The position numbers were made by a program, and so were the translations under genes. A stretch of 64,000 bases of DNA, taken from positions 124,001 through 188,000 of the forward strand of contig JAUTCQ010000017.1 of assembly GCA_030673845.1 (NCBI GenBank), in the 5' to 3' direction. Source of the DNA: Verrucomicrobiota bacterium JB022. GTDB lineage: Bacteria > Verrucomicrobiota > Verrucomicrobiia > Opitutales > Oceanipulchritudinaceae. Of the stretch, positions 9,801-18,256 are shown piece by piece (positions within the stretch are counted from its first letter, which is position 1; each line of letters begins with the position of its first letter). The notes beneath the pieces are model-generated. The model was not told the origin of the DNA and searched no databases. It was given only the letters and a program-made list of their open reading frames with translations.

Positions 9801-11877
9801 GTTCGACAACTGGGGCGGCACCGCCAGCGGCACCCTCTATGTGCAAGACTGGGATGGCGACGCCCAGTACGGTGGCGGGATCGACCAGTTCCTCGTCTCG
9901 CAAAATGTTTCCGGCAGTAGCACGCTGCTCAACAACATCCGCTTTTCCGACTGGGGCAATGCCACCGCCACCACCATCAATCGGGGTAACGGCATCTGGG
10001 AAATCGTGCCCCAGTTCTCCATCTCCTATACTTGGGACGGTTCCTCGAACAACAGTGGCTCCACCCGTAACGACTGGCTCCAGCGAGACACCTACAGCCT
10101 CTGGGGCTACACCTGGAACGGGCCTTACGAGAACTGGGTCGACGATCCCTACAATCAGCCGCAAGGCGTGGGCGTAGCCATCTACATGCCCGATGTCGAC
10201 AATTCGTACGACAATTGGGACGTGGACCCCAACGGCTCCATCACGCTCGGCTACTGGATGTTCTCCGGCCAGGACGACTACACGATCCGCCAGACTTCCG
10301 ACAACAGCGGCAGTGCGAGCAACAAGATCATCCTTGATGCCAGCACCGGCCCCGCCCGTATCTCGATGACGGGCGACGGCGACCGCATCATCGGCGCGGA
10401 ACTGCAGCTCAACGACGACCTCATCTGGTCCAACAGCGGCACCGGCACCGTCCTCAAGAACGGGAGCAACCTCAACCTGAACGGGAAGGACATCACCTTC
10501 CGCGGCACCGGCACCACCACCGTCAGTTCCGCCATCGTCGGCAACAACAGCTCCGACCTGACGAAGGAAGGCTCCGGCACGCTCGTCCTCTCGGGCAACA
10601 ACACTTACGGCGGCACCACCACCATCAAAGGCGGCATCCTGATGGCGGCGCACAACAACGCCCTGGGCAGCAACAACAGTGGCACTACGGTGCAAAATGG
10701 CGGCACGCTCGGCCTCTCCGGCGGCATCACCATCACCAACGAGAACCTCACGCTCAACGGTGCGGGCCACGACAACCTCGGTGCGCTCTACAACGCTTCT
10801 GGAAACAATACCTACAACGGCAGCATCACGCTCGGCAGCAACTCCGCCATCGGCGCCGCTGCCGGCACGGAGCTGACGATCCAGAAAGGCATCAGCGGCT
10901 CGGCCGGCCTGGTGAAGGTGGGCGACGGCACGGTCGACCTCAAGGCCAACAATTCCTTTACCGGCGATGTCCATGTGGCCGCCGGCACGCTCAAGCTGAG
11001 CGCCAACGACAACATCGGCAACAACGCCAACCTCAGCCTCGCCAACCAGACCGGCGCGCGCGTCGTGCTCAATGGCCGCGACGAAACGGTCGGCAGCCTC
11101 AGTGGCGGCGGCAGCAACGGCGGTAACGTCGAGCTCGGCTCCAACACGCTCACGACCGGCGGCAACAACGCCAGCACCGTCTACGGCGGCTCGATCAGCG
11201 GCACCGGCAACCTCGTCAAGAACGGCACCGGCACGCTCACGCTCACCGGCGAGAGCACGATGACGGGCAACATCACCGTCAACAACAGCACGCTGAACCT
11301 GGCTTCGGCCAACGGCCCGGCGATTGACGGCGCGAACAAGATCAACATCAACGGCGGCACGCTCCTCCTCTCCGACCACGAGCAGGTGGCCGGCGGCACC
11401 GCGCTCGCGCTCAACAACGCCAAGCTGGACACCCAAGGCTTCAGCAATACCGACTTTGGCAAGCTGACCCTCGCGAGCAGCAGCACCTTCGACCTCGGCG
11501 CGGGCGCGAGCATCCTCAAGTTTGAAGACAGCTCCTCGCTCGCCGGCTCCTGGACCTCTTCGGACTTCCTGATCATCGAAAACTGGTCGGGCAAGCGCAG
11601 CGGGGGCGGCACCGACCAGATCTTCTTCGGTTCCGACGCCAGCGCGCTGACCAGCGGCCAGGTAAGCCGTATCTTCTTCAAAAACCCCAACGGGTTTGGC
11701 GAAGGCTACTGGGCCGCCATGTTGCTCGAAAACGGTGAGCTTGTGCCCGTGCCCGAGCCTGCCACCATCCTCGGGGCCAGCGCCCTCGTGCTGCTCATCG
11801 GCGGCCACGGCTACCGCCGCCATCGCCAGAGGCAGGCCGCGCAAGCCACCGCCGAGACGCCGGAAAAGCAGGCCTAG
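6859..11877 (+). CDS. Giant PEP-CTERM protein with lectin domain and beta-strand repeats
   Basis: About 1672 residues from a GTG start at 6859, chosen because it gives a signal peptide (SLKRRLPTTLWLAICAGFAS, ending TAHA-Q). First comes a bacterial L-type lectin-like domain (FYESFTYS; GADGFTFFLYD; GGYVGIAFDNYGN). Then many autotransporter-associated beta-strand repeats, for example GTVELNGRNAYRGTTTISQG, GTLVLSGNNTYGGTTTIKGG and GTLTLTGESTMTGNITVNN. There is no outer-membrane beta-barrel; instead it ends with VPVPEPATILGASALVLLIG plus a basic cluster, the PEP-CTERM sorting signal read by exosortase. Unusually, about 20 residues rich in Ala, Gln and Glu follow the basic cluster. Very rich in Asn, Gly, Thr and Ser, without Cys clusters: likely a long beta-helical surface adhesin. 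Confidence 0.85.
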   Translation: MSTQHQLVKSFSLKRRLPTTLWLAICAGFASTAHAQFAFYESFTYSAAPGWRFSQGDTSPGPYLTAGTAVGDTEGNGWLRLTTQNVGNQSNAVFLDTKIPSNNNTIDISFDLAMYGGTGADGFTFFLYDASIDLFTPGAYGGSLGYANRSGVGGMPGGYVGIAFDNYGNNSNSGEGRNGGLNQYTTGSSTTLYDNAIVVRGPDTGGLGGQDGFQFLASTGGGGINGVNTTILNGNGTPTTVNRLTEQMDFAGSARPSAEVMRSARIVIDENDLMTIYMRFGLTAEFLEVMQVDMSNLGVERPDELRLGFAGSTGGSTQTIEMRRIDVETSATGDTWIWDNSQGSGQKYWGNANDGPNGGHKVNWLTDTNPGTGLSAGQSPNVVFNNAFVSEDQAITVQDGNKTIDSMTFGGQYRYTLNPDATQPGIKIIFDNGNDSGASYLNVLNNAQGNAEHTLNVDLELQNELQIDHYVEKTLTINGDIKTNGNVLDVETVSKVILAGDIASSNEIRKGQPGTLVLQGDNSAWTGDLQINGGTVVARTNTGLGVHSGSNAVDVNVANGATLAFDALSGNGSYRPKSIVLKGGSGADGKGALQSLAGTNTLDSNTVVRMDGSTTVGASAGSTLVINPGITTNDQNNNYNFTKTGEGTVELNGRNAYRGTTTISQGTLSVGDNAPNGGNVTGSLGNASSTVVIGNSSTGSSDLALVTNRSGITVARNLSVNNYGGKTTLGGTHTSGTSSFTGNIDLYKDIYFTAAGNGTVNFTGNFNNSNGRTATKVGEGTVVLSGSNSLGTMNIEEGRIRIANISSLNAWPTVNLADRAGASFELGLSGATRATIGSLNGGGTNGGNVYLNDDTLRIGNGGVGYSNYGGVISGTGSLELHHSHELTLTNTSTYSGDTILNDRAVIYLNNQNGQSLANTRAIYTSNDAIVRLGADNQINDDANYYWNGGRFDTNGFSDILGDFTFRNQSYFGFTGDSSIIEFDNWGGTASGTLYVQDWDGDAQYGGGIDQFLVSQNVSGSSTLLNNIRFSDWGNATATTINRGNGIWEIVPQFSISYTWDGSSNNSGSTRNDWLQRDTYSLWGYTWNGPYENWVDDPYNQPQGVGVAIYMPDVDNSYDNWDVDPNGSITLGYWMFSGQDDYTIRQTSDNSGSASNKIILDASTGPARISMTGDGDRIIGAELQLNDDLIWSNSGTGTVLKNGSNLNLNGKDITFRGTGTTTVSSAIVGNNSSDLTKEGSGTLVLSGNNTYGGTTTIKGGILMAAHNNALGSNNSGTTVQNGGTLGLSGGITITNENLTLNGAGHDNLGALYNASGNNTYNGSITLGSNSAIGAAAGTELTIQKGISGSAGLVKVGDGTVDLKANNSFTGDVHVAAGTLKLSANDNIGNNANLSLANQTGARVVLNGRDETVGSLSGGGSNGGNVELGSNTLTTGGNNASTVYGGSISGTGNLVKNGTGTLTLTGESTMTGNITVNNSTLNLASANGPAIDGANKININGGTLLLSDHEQVAGGTALALNNAKLDTQGFSNTDFGKLTLASSSTFDLGAGASILKFEDSSSLAGSWTSSDFLIIENWSGKRSGGGTDQIFFGSDASALTSGQVSRIFFKNPNGFGEGYWAAMLLENGELVPVPEPATILGASALVLLIGGHGYRRHRQRQAAQATAETPEKQA

Positions 11878-11917
11878 CCCGTGTGCGGGATTGCCCTCCC
11901 GCTACGCATCGCCTTGG

Positions 11918-12235
11918 ATGGCCCCCATGCAGACCGAAGCCGAAGTGCGCGACCTGGCCTGGCTGGGCGACGCCGTGCTGGGCCTTTTCGCCCGCCAGTA
12001 CATCCTCACGCAGCCCCTGCCGGGCAACCTCTCCCGGCACGAGCTGTATGAGCAGATGACGAGCAACCAGTTCCTCTCCGGCCTCGGCGAGCCCACCCGC
12101 ATGGAGGCGCAGATCGGCGTCGTGTATCGAGAGCAGGGCCTCGACGCCGCCTTCACCTACATCGAGCAGGACATCCTGCCCCTCTTCCAGAAGCAGTTGC
12201 AGAAGGGTATGCGCGCCCGCCGTGGCAAAAAATAG
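11918..12235 (+). CDS. Mini-RNase III-like protein
   Basis: About 105 residues beginning MAPMQTEAEVRDLAWLGDAVLGLFARQYI. The stretch LAWLGDAVLGLFAR matches the RNase III helix signature (LEWLGDAVL), with the conserved Asp. There is no double-stranded RNA-binding domain, so it resembles the Mini-III class, which matures 23S rRNA in Bacillus, but it is shorter than typical Mini-III (about 130-145 residues). Start could be 11918 or 11927. Its last 14 bases overlap the next gene. Inference: an RNA-processing enzyme, with activity unverified because the second acidic cluster is not obvious to me. Confidence 0.65.
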   Translation: MAPMQTEAEVRDLAWLGDAVLGLFARQYILTQPLPGNLSRHELYEQMTSNQFLSGLGEPTRMEAQIGVVYREQGLDAAFTYIEQDILPLFQKQLQKGMRARRGKK

Positions 12236-12722
12236 CTATTACTGGTTCGACGTTCGCACACACGAGCCCCGCGGCCCCTACGACGCGGAGCAGCTACGCC
12301 AGTTGATCGGGCAGGGGATCGTCCTGCCGCAGAGTTTCCTTGCCCGGGCAGGCGATGTCGATTGGCGCCGTGCCGCCGAATTCCCCGAGCTGGCCGACGC
12401 CTTCCCGGTCGCGCGTCGGCTGGCCCTGCGCGAGCAGCGCTCGGCGGCTACCCCCGATACCGCCCCGCCGGTCGACCCCCGCCAGATCGTGCGCGACAAC
12501 CAGAGCCGCCTGCCGCCCGAGGTTCTCGACGATTTGCCACACCCCCTCTGGAATGCGGGCAACGCCCGCCTGGTGGTCGCCTTCTCGCTGCTCAACCTCC
12601 CGCTCGGGCTCCTGCTGGCGCTCATCGGCCTGGGCGCGCCGCTCTTTCTCGTGCTGATCATCGCCGGCGTAGTGCTCAACGCCCTGCTCGCCTGGATGCT
12701 TTTGGTCGTTTTTCGCCCCTAA
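12222..12722 (+). CDS. GYF-like domain membrane protein
   Basis: A 166-residue protein starting with GTG inside the previous gene. Residues 5-50 (YYWFDVRTHEPRGPYDAEQL, then GIVLPQSFLARAG) match the GYF_2/DUF4339 module (W-x-V, GP-x-s, L, i-x-p-x-t-x-v-w), usually a protein-interaction domain. A charged linker follows, then two hydrophobic segments near residues 118-160 (VVAFSLLNLPLGLLLALIGL and a second helix). Such proteins are common in Verrucomicrobia and lack defined functions. The 14-base overlap with the Mini-III-like gene indicates cotranslation. Confidence 0.7.
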   Translation: MAKNSYYWFDVRTHEPRGPYDAEQLRQLIGQGIVLPQSFLARAGDVDWRRAAEFPELADAFPVARRLALREQRSAATPDTAPPVDPRQIVRDNQSRLPPEVLDDLPHPLWNAGNARLVVAFSLLNLPLGLLLALIGLGAPLFLVLIIAGVVLNALLAWMLLVVFRP

Positions 12723-12787
12723 GGTCGATTTTCCTCGTTTGCAGGCTTGACTCCGGGCCGTCGATACGCGTTGATGGACCTTTGTTT

Positions 12788-12865
12788 CGGGCTGTGGCGC
12801 AGTCTGGCTAGCGCACTTGCATGGGGTGCAAGGGGTCGCAGGTTCGAATCCTGTCAGCCCGACCA
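12788..12865 (+). tRNA. tRNA-Pro (anticodon GGG)
   Basis: A complete cloverleaf of 78 bases including an encoded CCA. The acceptor stem cgggctg pairs with cagcccg and has the C1:G72 pair and A73 typical of bacterial tRNA-Pro. D stem gcgc/gcgc, anticodon stem cttgc/gcaag with loop atggggt (anticodon ggg), T stem gcagg/cctgt with loop ttcgaat. A run of T follows directly (ttttt), suggesting local termination. Confidence 0.97.
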
Positions 12866-13177
12866 TTTTTTGAGTCTCGGAGAGCGTCACCTCCAGTTAT
12901 GACTCAAGCTTCCGTTAAAGGGGGCAGTGGTTTCTCACCACAAAGGCATAAGACTCTCCAATGAGTTTTTGCTGTATGGCTCCCAAGGTAATGCCGCAGG
13001 CGGGGTTCCACCGCCTGAGCGATGAAAGACGTTCATAGCCTTTACATTGCAGGCGGACGGCGCTATCACTCGCATCGAGTTTGACCGGTCGTTTTGGGGC
13101 GCCCTGCGGTGGATGGACGGTGAATGGGCAGCCGACAAGCGCCGGGCATTGCCTTGTCCACCTCTGCCATCCACCGA
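12866..13177. other. Intergenic region between tRNA-Pro and nhaC
   Basis: No convincing gene. It contains a perfect 7-base-pair hairpin, caggcgg (12997-13003) and ccgcctg (13011-13017) with a 7-base loop, and a stretch ggtttctcaccacaaaggca (12930s-12940s) that resembles half of a widespread intergenic repeat. An open reading frame on the minus strand here has no recognisable composition and is a shadow. Any control region for the antiporter must lie here, but I cannot identify a promoter or riboswitch. Confidence 0.5.
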
Positions 13178-14626
13178 ATGGAGAAGCTCGATCCTACCTC
13201 GCCCTTGGCGCACCCACCACTCGGTGTGGCGCTGGTCCCCGTTATCGCGCTCATTGCCCTGCTGGGCGTGAATGTGCTCGTCTTTCAGGGCGATCCGCAC
13301 ATCCCCCTGCTGCTGGCTTCGGTCATCGCGGCCGTTACCTGTCTGGCGCTGGGCAGCTCGTGGCGTGAGTTGGAGGAGCGCATGATCGAGAGCGTGACGG
13401 TCGCCATCAAGCCCATCCTCATCCTGCTGGTGGTGGGCGTGCTGATCGGCCTCTGGATCATTTCGGGCGTGGTGCCGCTGCTGATCTATTACGGGCTGAT
13501 GTTCATTTCACCGGCGGTGTTTCTGCCGACGGCCTGCCTTTTGTGCGCGGTCGTCTCGCTGGCGATCGGCAGTAGCTGGTCCACTGCCGGCACGGTGGGG
13601 GTCGCGTTGATGGCGATTGGTGGGGGCATGGGGATGCCGTTGCCCCTGGTGGCCGGGGCGGTCGTTTCCGGGGCTTACTTTGGCGACAAGATGTCGCCGC
13701 TCTCCGAGACGACCAACCTCAGCCCGGCGGTGGCCGGTTGCGAGCTGTTCGAGCACATCCGCCACATGGTCTACTCGACGCTGCCGCCCTTTTTGATCGC
13801 GCTTGTCCTCTATGCCGTCATCGGCTTCACGCTCGACACCTCGGGCAGTCGCCTGGCCGATATCGAGACGCTGCTGGCCATTTTGCGGACGGAGTTCAAC
13901 CTCTCGCCGCTGCTCCTGCTGGCCCCGGGAGTCACGTTTGGGCTCGTGTTGCTGAAGGTGGACGCGCTGCCCAGCCTGATCGTCGGTTGCCTCGTGGGCG
14001 CGCTGCTGGGGGCCGTTTTCCAGGGCGTGCCGCTGGCCACGTTGCTCTCAACCGCCCAAAACGGCCTCGCCCTCGAAACTTCTTCGCCGGAGCTGAACGA
14101 GCTGCTCAACCGGGGTGGGCTCGACAGCATGTACTGGACGGTCGGCTTGATTATCCTCGCGATGGTCTTTGGTGGCATCATGGAGGCGGGCGGCCTGCTC
14201 CAGAGCATCAGTGCGGCGATCCTGCGCGTGGCGCGGGGGCAAAAGGGCGTGCTCTTCTCAGCCCTGTGCTCGTGCGTGGGCATCAACCTCCTCGCGTCCG
14301 ACCAATACCTCTCGATCGTGGTGCCCGGGCGCATGTTCCGCCCGGCGGTGGCCGAGAGCGGCCTGCACCTCAAGAACCTGTCGCGCGTGCTCGAAGACGG
14401 CGGCACCGTCAGCTCGCCCCTCATTTTCTGGAACACCTGCGGCGCCTACATGGGCTCGGTGCTCGGGGTCTCGGCCCTGGCCTACGCGCCGTATACGTTC
14501 TTCAACCTGCTGGTGCCCGTCATGTCGACGCTCATCATCTTCAGCGGCTGGACGCTCGTTCCCTCGCAGGAAGCGGTGGCGCAGGAGGCTGAAGCAGCGG
14601 AGGAAATGGAGGCCGAGAGTGCGTAG
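13178..14626 (+). CDS. nhaC: Na+/H+ antiporter, NhaC family
   Basis: About 482 residues and roughly 11-12 membrane helices. NhaC-family hallmarks are visible: AIGSSWSTAGTVGVALMAIG, GAYFGDKMSPLSETTNLSP with acidic and polar residues inside helices, and NLLASDQYLSIVVPGRM in the C-terminal half. It should exchange cytoplasmic Na+ for external H+, consistent with a saline habitat and with the osmolyte genes at the window start. The start at 13178 (MEKLDPTSP) is preferred over an upstream Met at 13124 because it precedes a short cytoplasmic segment before the first helix. The last residues are acidic (EAEAAEEMEAESA). Confidence 0.88.
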   Translation: MEKLDPTSPLAHPPLGVALVPVIALIALLGVNVLVFQGDPHIPLLLASVIAAVTCLALGSSWRELEERMIESVTVAIKPILILLVVGVLIGLWIISGVVPLLIYYGLMFISPAVFLPTACLLCAVVSLAIGSSWSTAGTVGVALMAIGGGMGMPLPLVAGAVVSGAYFGDKMSPLSETTNLSPAVAGCELFEHIRHMVYSTLPPFLIALVLYAVIGFTLDTSGSRLADIETLLAILRTEFNLSPLLLLAPGVTFGLVLLKVDALPSLIVGCLVGALLGAVFQGVPLATLLSTAQNGLALETSSPELNELLNRGGLDSMYWTVGLIILAMVFGGIMEAGGLLQSISAAILRVARGQKGVLFSALCSCVGINLLASDQYLSIVVPGRMFRPAVAESGLHLKNLSRVLEDGGTVSSPLIFWNTCGAYMGSVLGVSALAYAPYTFFNLLVPVMSTLIIFSGWTLVPSQEAVAQEAEAAEEMEAESA

Positions 14627-14743
14627 CGTGCTAACCGCCGGTCCGCATTTTTAACCGTTTACGCTCAGGGGCATGCCTTGTGTGGCGCTAGGGACAATCC
14701 GCGCTCGCCATTGCCGCCGCGATGCCTACTTTCTGCGCCTGAC

Positions 14744-15874
14744 ATGATTGCACACCTGCTCTCTGACAAGGCTGCCCGTGCCTCTCGCGCACTCCTGCTC
14801 GGCAGTCTCGCGTTGATGGTTTCCTCCCTGGCGGCCGATGAAGTCCGCGTCTCCGATGGTTCTGTCCTCAAAGGCACGATCGAGAAGATTCACGACGGGA
14901 AGGTCCATCTCAAGACGGCCTACGCTGGCACCTTGGTGATCCCGCAGGATCAAGTGGTCAGCTTTATGACCGACGAACCTGTGGCCGTGCGCCTGGAAGG
15001 CGGCAACGTGGCCCAAGGCCCCGTGCGCCCGACCGCCGGCAACCAGCTCCAGATCCAGACCAACGCCGGCACCATGACGTCCAACGTCGGTGCGGTCGAG
15101 GCCTCCTGGCCCGCCGGCGGCACCGATCCGGATGTGGCGGCGACTGAAGCGGCCCTGCGCGGCCAACTGCGCACCTGGGCCTACCAGGCCAGCCTCGACC
15201 TCTCGGGCAAGGCCGGTAACACCGAAAAGACGAGCACCTCCGCCCGCGTGCAGGCCACGCTCGAAGGCCCGTCCGACCGCCTCCGCCTCTACTCGGCCTT
15301 TGAGTATGCCAACGACGGCGATGACACCACGGCCAAGGAAATCATCGGCGGCTTCAATTACACCAACTTCTTCACGGAGAAGTGGGGCTGGTACGTCCGC
15401 GAAGAGCTGGAGAAAGACGAGTTCGAAGGCATCGACCTGCGCTCCCTCACCGGCGCCGGCGCCAACTACCGCTTTTACAACTACCAGGACTTCAAGCTGG
15501 AAGGCCGAACCGGTTTGAGCTACCGCTACGAATCCTACGTGCCGGTGACGGGTGACAACCCCGACACGCCCGTGATTGAGACCACCTACACGCCTGACAG
15601 CGAAGGCTACCTCGGTCTCGACTTCGGTCTCGACCTCTACTGGAAGTTTGCCGCCTGGGGCGACCTGCAGTCCAAGTGGACCTACACGCCCGCGTTCGAA
15701 GACTTCAACCAGTACATCGTGCAGCAAGACACCAGCGTGAACATCCCGCTGGCCTTCTCCGACCAGTGGAAGCTCGGCATCGGGGTGAGCAACACCTACA
15801 ACTCCAAGCCCGAGGGCGATAAGGAAAACCTCGATACCACCTACTTCACCCGCCTGATCCTCAACTGGAAATAG
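14744..15874 (+). CDS. DUF481-type outer-membrane beta-barrel protein
   Basis: About 376 residues with a signal peptide (ALLLGSLALMVSSLAADE). Residues 40-85 form a small beta domain (VRVSDGSVLKGTIEKIHDGK, then VIPQDQVVSF) seen in proteins with paired SH3-like modules. From about residue 140 onward there are alternating amphipathic strands (YQASLDLSGKAGNTEKTSTS, FNYTNFFTEKWGWYVREEL) ending in an aromatic-plus-Lys terminus RLILNWK, as in the YdiY/DUF481 family of predicted outer-membrane barrels. ATG at 14744 was chosen to start at the signal peptide. Function is unknown; salt-responsive or cation-related roles have been suggested for DUF481 proteins. A terminator follows. Confidence 0.78.
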   Translation: MIAHLLSDKAARASRALLLGSLALMVSSLAADEVRVSDGSVLKGTIEKIHDGKVHLKTAYAGTLVIPQDQVVSFMTDEPVAVRLEGGNVAQGPVRPTAGNQLQIQTNAGTMTSNVGAVEASWPAGGTDPDVAATEAALRGQLRTWAYQASLDLSGKAGNTEKTSTSARVQATLEGPSDRLRLYSAFEYANDGDDTTAKEIIGGFNYTNFFTEKWGWYVREELEKDEFEGIDLRSLTGAGANYRFYNYQDFKLEGRTGLSYRYESYVPVTGDNPDTPVIETTYTPDSEGYLGLDFGLDLYWKFAAWGDLQSKWTYTPAFEDFNQYIVQQDTSVNIPLAFSDQWKLGIGVSNTYNSKPEGDKENLDTTYFTRLILNWK

Positions 15875-15903
15875 GGCAGGGCAGCCAAGTGGTTCCCTTT
15901 CTG

Positions 15904-15937
15904 GCCGGTGGCACTGATGGTGCGACCGGCTTTTTTG
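15904..15937 (+). terminator. Intrinsic terminator after DUF481 gene
   Basis: Stem gccggt (15904-15909) pairs with accggc (15925-15930), with an inner gcac/gtgc helix, followed by six T. It sits 30 bases beyond the stop. Confidence 0.75.
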
Positions 15938-16057
15938 GGTCTGCAGCGCGTCGGGGGCAGGAGAATTCCCACCGTTTTTGTGCCTCGTGCTCCGCCCAAC
16001 GTGCAGGCGGGCCGCAAATACTTTGCCTTTTGGGGGCAATCGTCTTTCGGTGGAAGG

Positions 16058-16861
16058 ATGCGAATCCTTTTTCTTGGGGACATTGTCGGAAAGCCCGGCC
16101 GCGAAGCGGTGAAGAAAATGCTGCCCGGCCTCCGCTCGCAATATGGCGCCGACATCGTCGTGGCCAACGGCGAAAACTCGGCCGCAGGGGCGGGGATCAA
16201 CCTCCAGATCGCCCGCGAACTGCGTGAAGCCGGTGTCGACGCCATCACCTTGGGCGACCACTGCTGGGACCAGCGCGGCTTTGAGAACGACATCGGCCAG
16301 ATCGACTATATCTGCCGCCCCGGCAACCTTCCCAAAGTCTGCCCTGGCCGCGAGCACCTCATCGTGGAGAAAAACGGGTTTCGCCTCGGCGTCTTCACCG
16401 TGCTCGGCTCGCAGTTCATGAAGATCAGCGCCGACAACGGCTTCGCCTATGCCGACCAGAAGCTGCTCGAGCTGCGCGAGCTGTGTGACGCCGTAATCGT
16501 GGAGATTCACGCCGAAGCCACCTCCGAGAAGATCGCCATGGGCTGGTTCCTCGACGGGCGCGTGGCGCTGGTCGTCGGTACCCACACCCACGTGCCGACC
16601 GCCGATGGCCGGGTGCTCCCCCGCGGCACCGCTTACCTGACCGACGCCGGCATGAGCGGGCCCTACGAGAGCGTCCTGGGCCGCGAAATTCCGCCCGTTA
16701 TCGCCCGTTTTGTCGATGGCATGCCCCGCCGTTTCGGCATTGCGGAAGGCGATGTGCGCATCTGCGGCTGTATCGTCGACATCGATACGAAGACGGGCAA
16801 GGCGATCAAGATCGACCGCCTCGAAATCGCCGCCTCGACTCTCTCGCTGCTGGGCGATTAG
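16058..16861 (+). CDS. ymdB: YmdB/TIGR00282-family metallophosphoesterase
   Basis: A 267-residue single-domain phosphodiesterase. MRILFLGDIVGKPGRE opens the family; VVANGENSA, ITLGDHCWDQ, IVEIHAEATSEK and VVGTHTHVPTAD give the dinuclear metal ligands. In characterised members the third motif is usually GNH; here the Asn is Asp (GDH). Homologues hydrolyse 2',3'-cyclic nucleotides or cAMP and in Bacillus influence RNase Y-dependent mRNA decay and biofilm formation. In Bacillus ymdB sits beside rny, whereas here rny is about 15 kb away. The ATG at 16058 follows ggtggaagg, a close ribosome-binding sequence. Confidence 0.85.
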   Translation: MRILFLGDIVGKPGREAVKKMLPGLRSQYGADIVVANGENSAAGAGINLQIARELREAGVDAITLGDHCWDQRGFENDIGQIDYICRPGNLPKVCPGREHLIVEKNGFRLGVFTVLGSQFMKISADNGFAYADQKLLELRELCDAVIVEIHAEATSEKIAMGWFLDGRVALVVGTHTHVPTADGRVLPRGTAYLTDAGMSGPYESVLGREIPPVIARFVDGMPRRFGIAEGDVRICGCIVDIDTKTGKAIKIDRLEIAASTLSLLGD

Positions 16862-16960
16862 ATCTGGCGCGGCGGGAATACAGGTGGTTGATGAGGCTCC
16901 ACCTGACTGTCCGGCAAAATCGCGGTTGTGGCAGGTGTGAGGGGGGCGTAGCCTACGGGC

Positions 16961-18190
16961 ATGTTACCCCTCCGTTACCCTTTCCTTGTTTTCCTGTTGA
17001 GCCTCTTGTCTTGCGCCTGGGCAGCTCCCGCCCCGGCAGACGACGGCGCGAGCCAACGTGCTTACCAGGTAGAGGTGACGCAACGGATCATCGAGCCCGT
17101 GCTCCGGGCCGGTGCTGGCAATACCCTCAAGGACGAGCTGCCCAAGCTGGGGAAGCCGCGCGACGCCTTTGCCCCGCTGGAGGCGATTGGCCGCACGCTG
17201 GCGGGCGTGGCCCCTTGGCTGGAATTGGGTCCGGGTGACGACGCCGAAGGCAAGCTGCGCGCCCGCTACATCGAGCTTGCGGTAAAGACGCTCGAAAACG
17301 CCGTCGATCCCGACTCGCCGGGCCACCTCGACTTTGCGGAGGGCAAGCAGTCGCTCGTTGATGCTGCCTTTGTCGCGCAAGCTTTGCTGCGTGCGCCGAA
17401 CCAGCTGTGGGCAAACCTGGATGCCGAGGCGCAGGCCAATATGATCCGCGAGCTGAAGGCCACACGCGCGATCGAGCCATACCCCAGCAACTGGTTGCTC
17501 TTCAGCGCGATGGTGGAGGCGGCCCTGCTGGAGTTCACCGGCGAATGCGAAATGGGGCCTATCGAGCACGCGGTGAACCGCCACCTTGAGTGGTACGTCG
17601 GCGACGGCACTTATGGTGACGGCCCGGAGTGGCACTGGGACTATTACAACAGCTTTGTCATCCAGCCGATGCTGGTGGAAGTGCTCGAAGTGTGCGCCCG
17701 CCACGACCAGGAGCTGGGCCAGCACCTGCCGCGTGTAAAGGCCCGTAGCCAGCGCTACGCCGCCGTGCTCGAGCGCATGATCTCGCCGGAAGGGACCTAC
17801 CCCGTTATCGGGCGCTCGTCGGCCTACCGCTTCGGCGCCCTGCAGTCGCTCTCCATGGCCGCCCTGCGCCACGAGCTGGTGGAGCCGGCCACCCCGGGCG
17901 GCGTCCGCAATGCCTTGACCGCAGTCATTCACCGCATGATCGAAGCCCCCGGCACGTTCGACGAGCAAGGTTGGTTGCGCATCGGCGTGGTGGGCCACCA
18001 GCCGGGGATGGCGGAGGAATACATCAACCACGGCAGCATCTACCTCTGCACCTTTGGCCTCATGCAGCTCGGCCTGCCTGCCGACGACCCTTTCTGGACG
18101 GTGCCCGCCGAGCCGTGGACGCAGCGCCGCATCTGGCAGGGCGAAAACCTCTCGGCCGACCACGCTTATCATGAGCCGCGCTCGAAGTAG
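16961..18190 (+). CDS. DUF2264 secreted protein (glycoside-hydrolase-like)
   Basis: A 409-residue protein with signal peptide (YPFLVFLLSLLSCAWA-AP) and an (alpha/alpha) barrel-like sequence rich in Trp and Tyr: HLEWYVGDGTYGDGPEWHWD, FVIQPMLVEVLEVCARHD, YPVIGRSSAYRFG and YINHGSIYLCTFGLMQLGLP are the signature stretches of DUF2264. Part of this family is, as I recall, now classed as GH154 with beta-glucuronidase activity, which would fit degradation of algal or glycosaminoglycan sugars. It is not in an obvious polysaccharide-utilisation cluster. The next gene, an SDR, starts 66 bases later and could be co-transcribed. Substrate is inference. Confidence 0.75.
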   Translation: MLPLRYPFLVFLLSLLSCAWAAPAPADDGASQRAYQVEVTQRIIEPVLRAGAGNTLKDELPKLGKPRDAFAPLEAIGRTLAGVAPWLELGPGDDAEGKLRARYIELAVKTLENAVDPDSPGHLDFAEGKQSLVDAAFVAQALLRAPNQLWANLDAEAQANMIRELKATRAIEPYPSNWLLFSAMVEAALLEFTGECEMGPIEHAVNRHLEWYVGDGTYGDGPEWHWDYYNSFVIQPMLVEVLEVCARHDQELGQHLPRVKARSQRYAAVLERMISPEGTYPVIGRSSAYRFGALQSLSMAALRHELVEPATPGGVRNALTAVIHRMIEAPGTFDEQGWLRIGVVGHQPGMAEEYINHGSIYLCTFGLMQLGLPADDPFWTVPAEPWTQRRIWQGENLSADHAYHEPRSK

Positions 18191-18256
18191 GAATTAGACT
18201 ACCAGATTCGCACCGCCTCGCTTTGCGCGCGCCCGCGACCCGGTATAGAGTGGGGG

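Noticed and set aside
6895-11844. A 1649-residue open frame on the minus strand, antisense to the giant PEP-CTERM gene
   Set aside because: It mirrors the plus-strand gene; repeated GGC/ACC/AAC codons lack antisense stops. No signal peptide or family motif, and composition is Ala/Val/Gly/Asp-rich as expected of a shadow.
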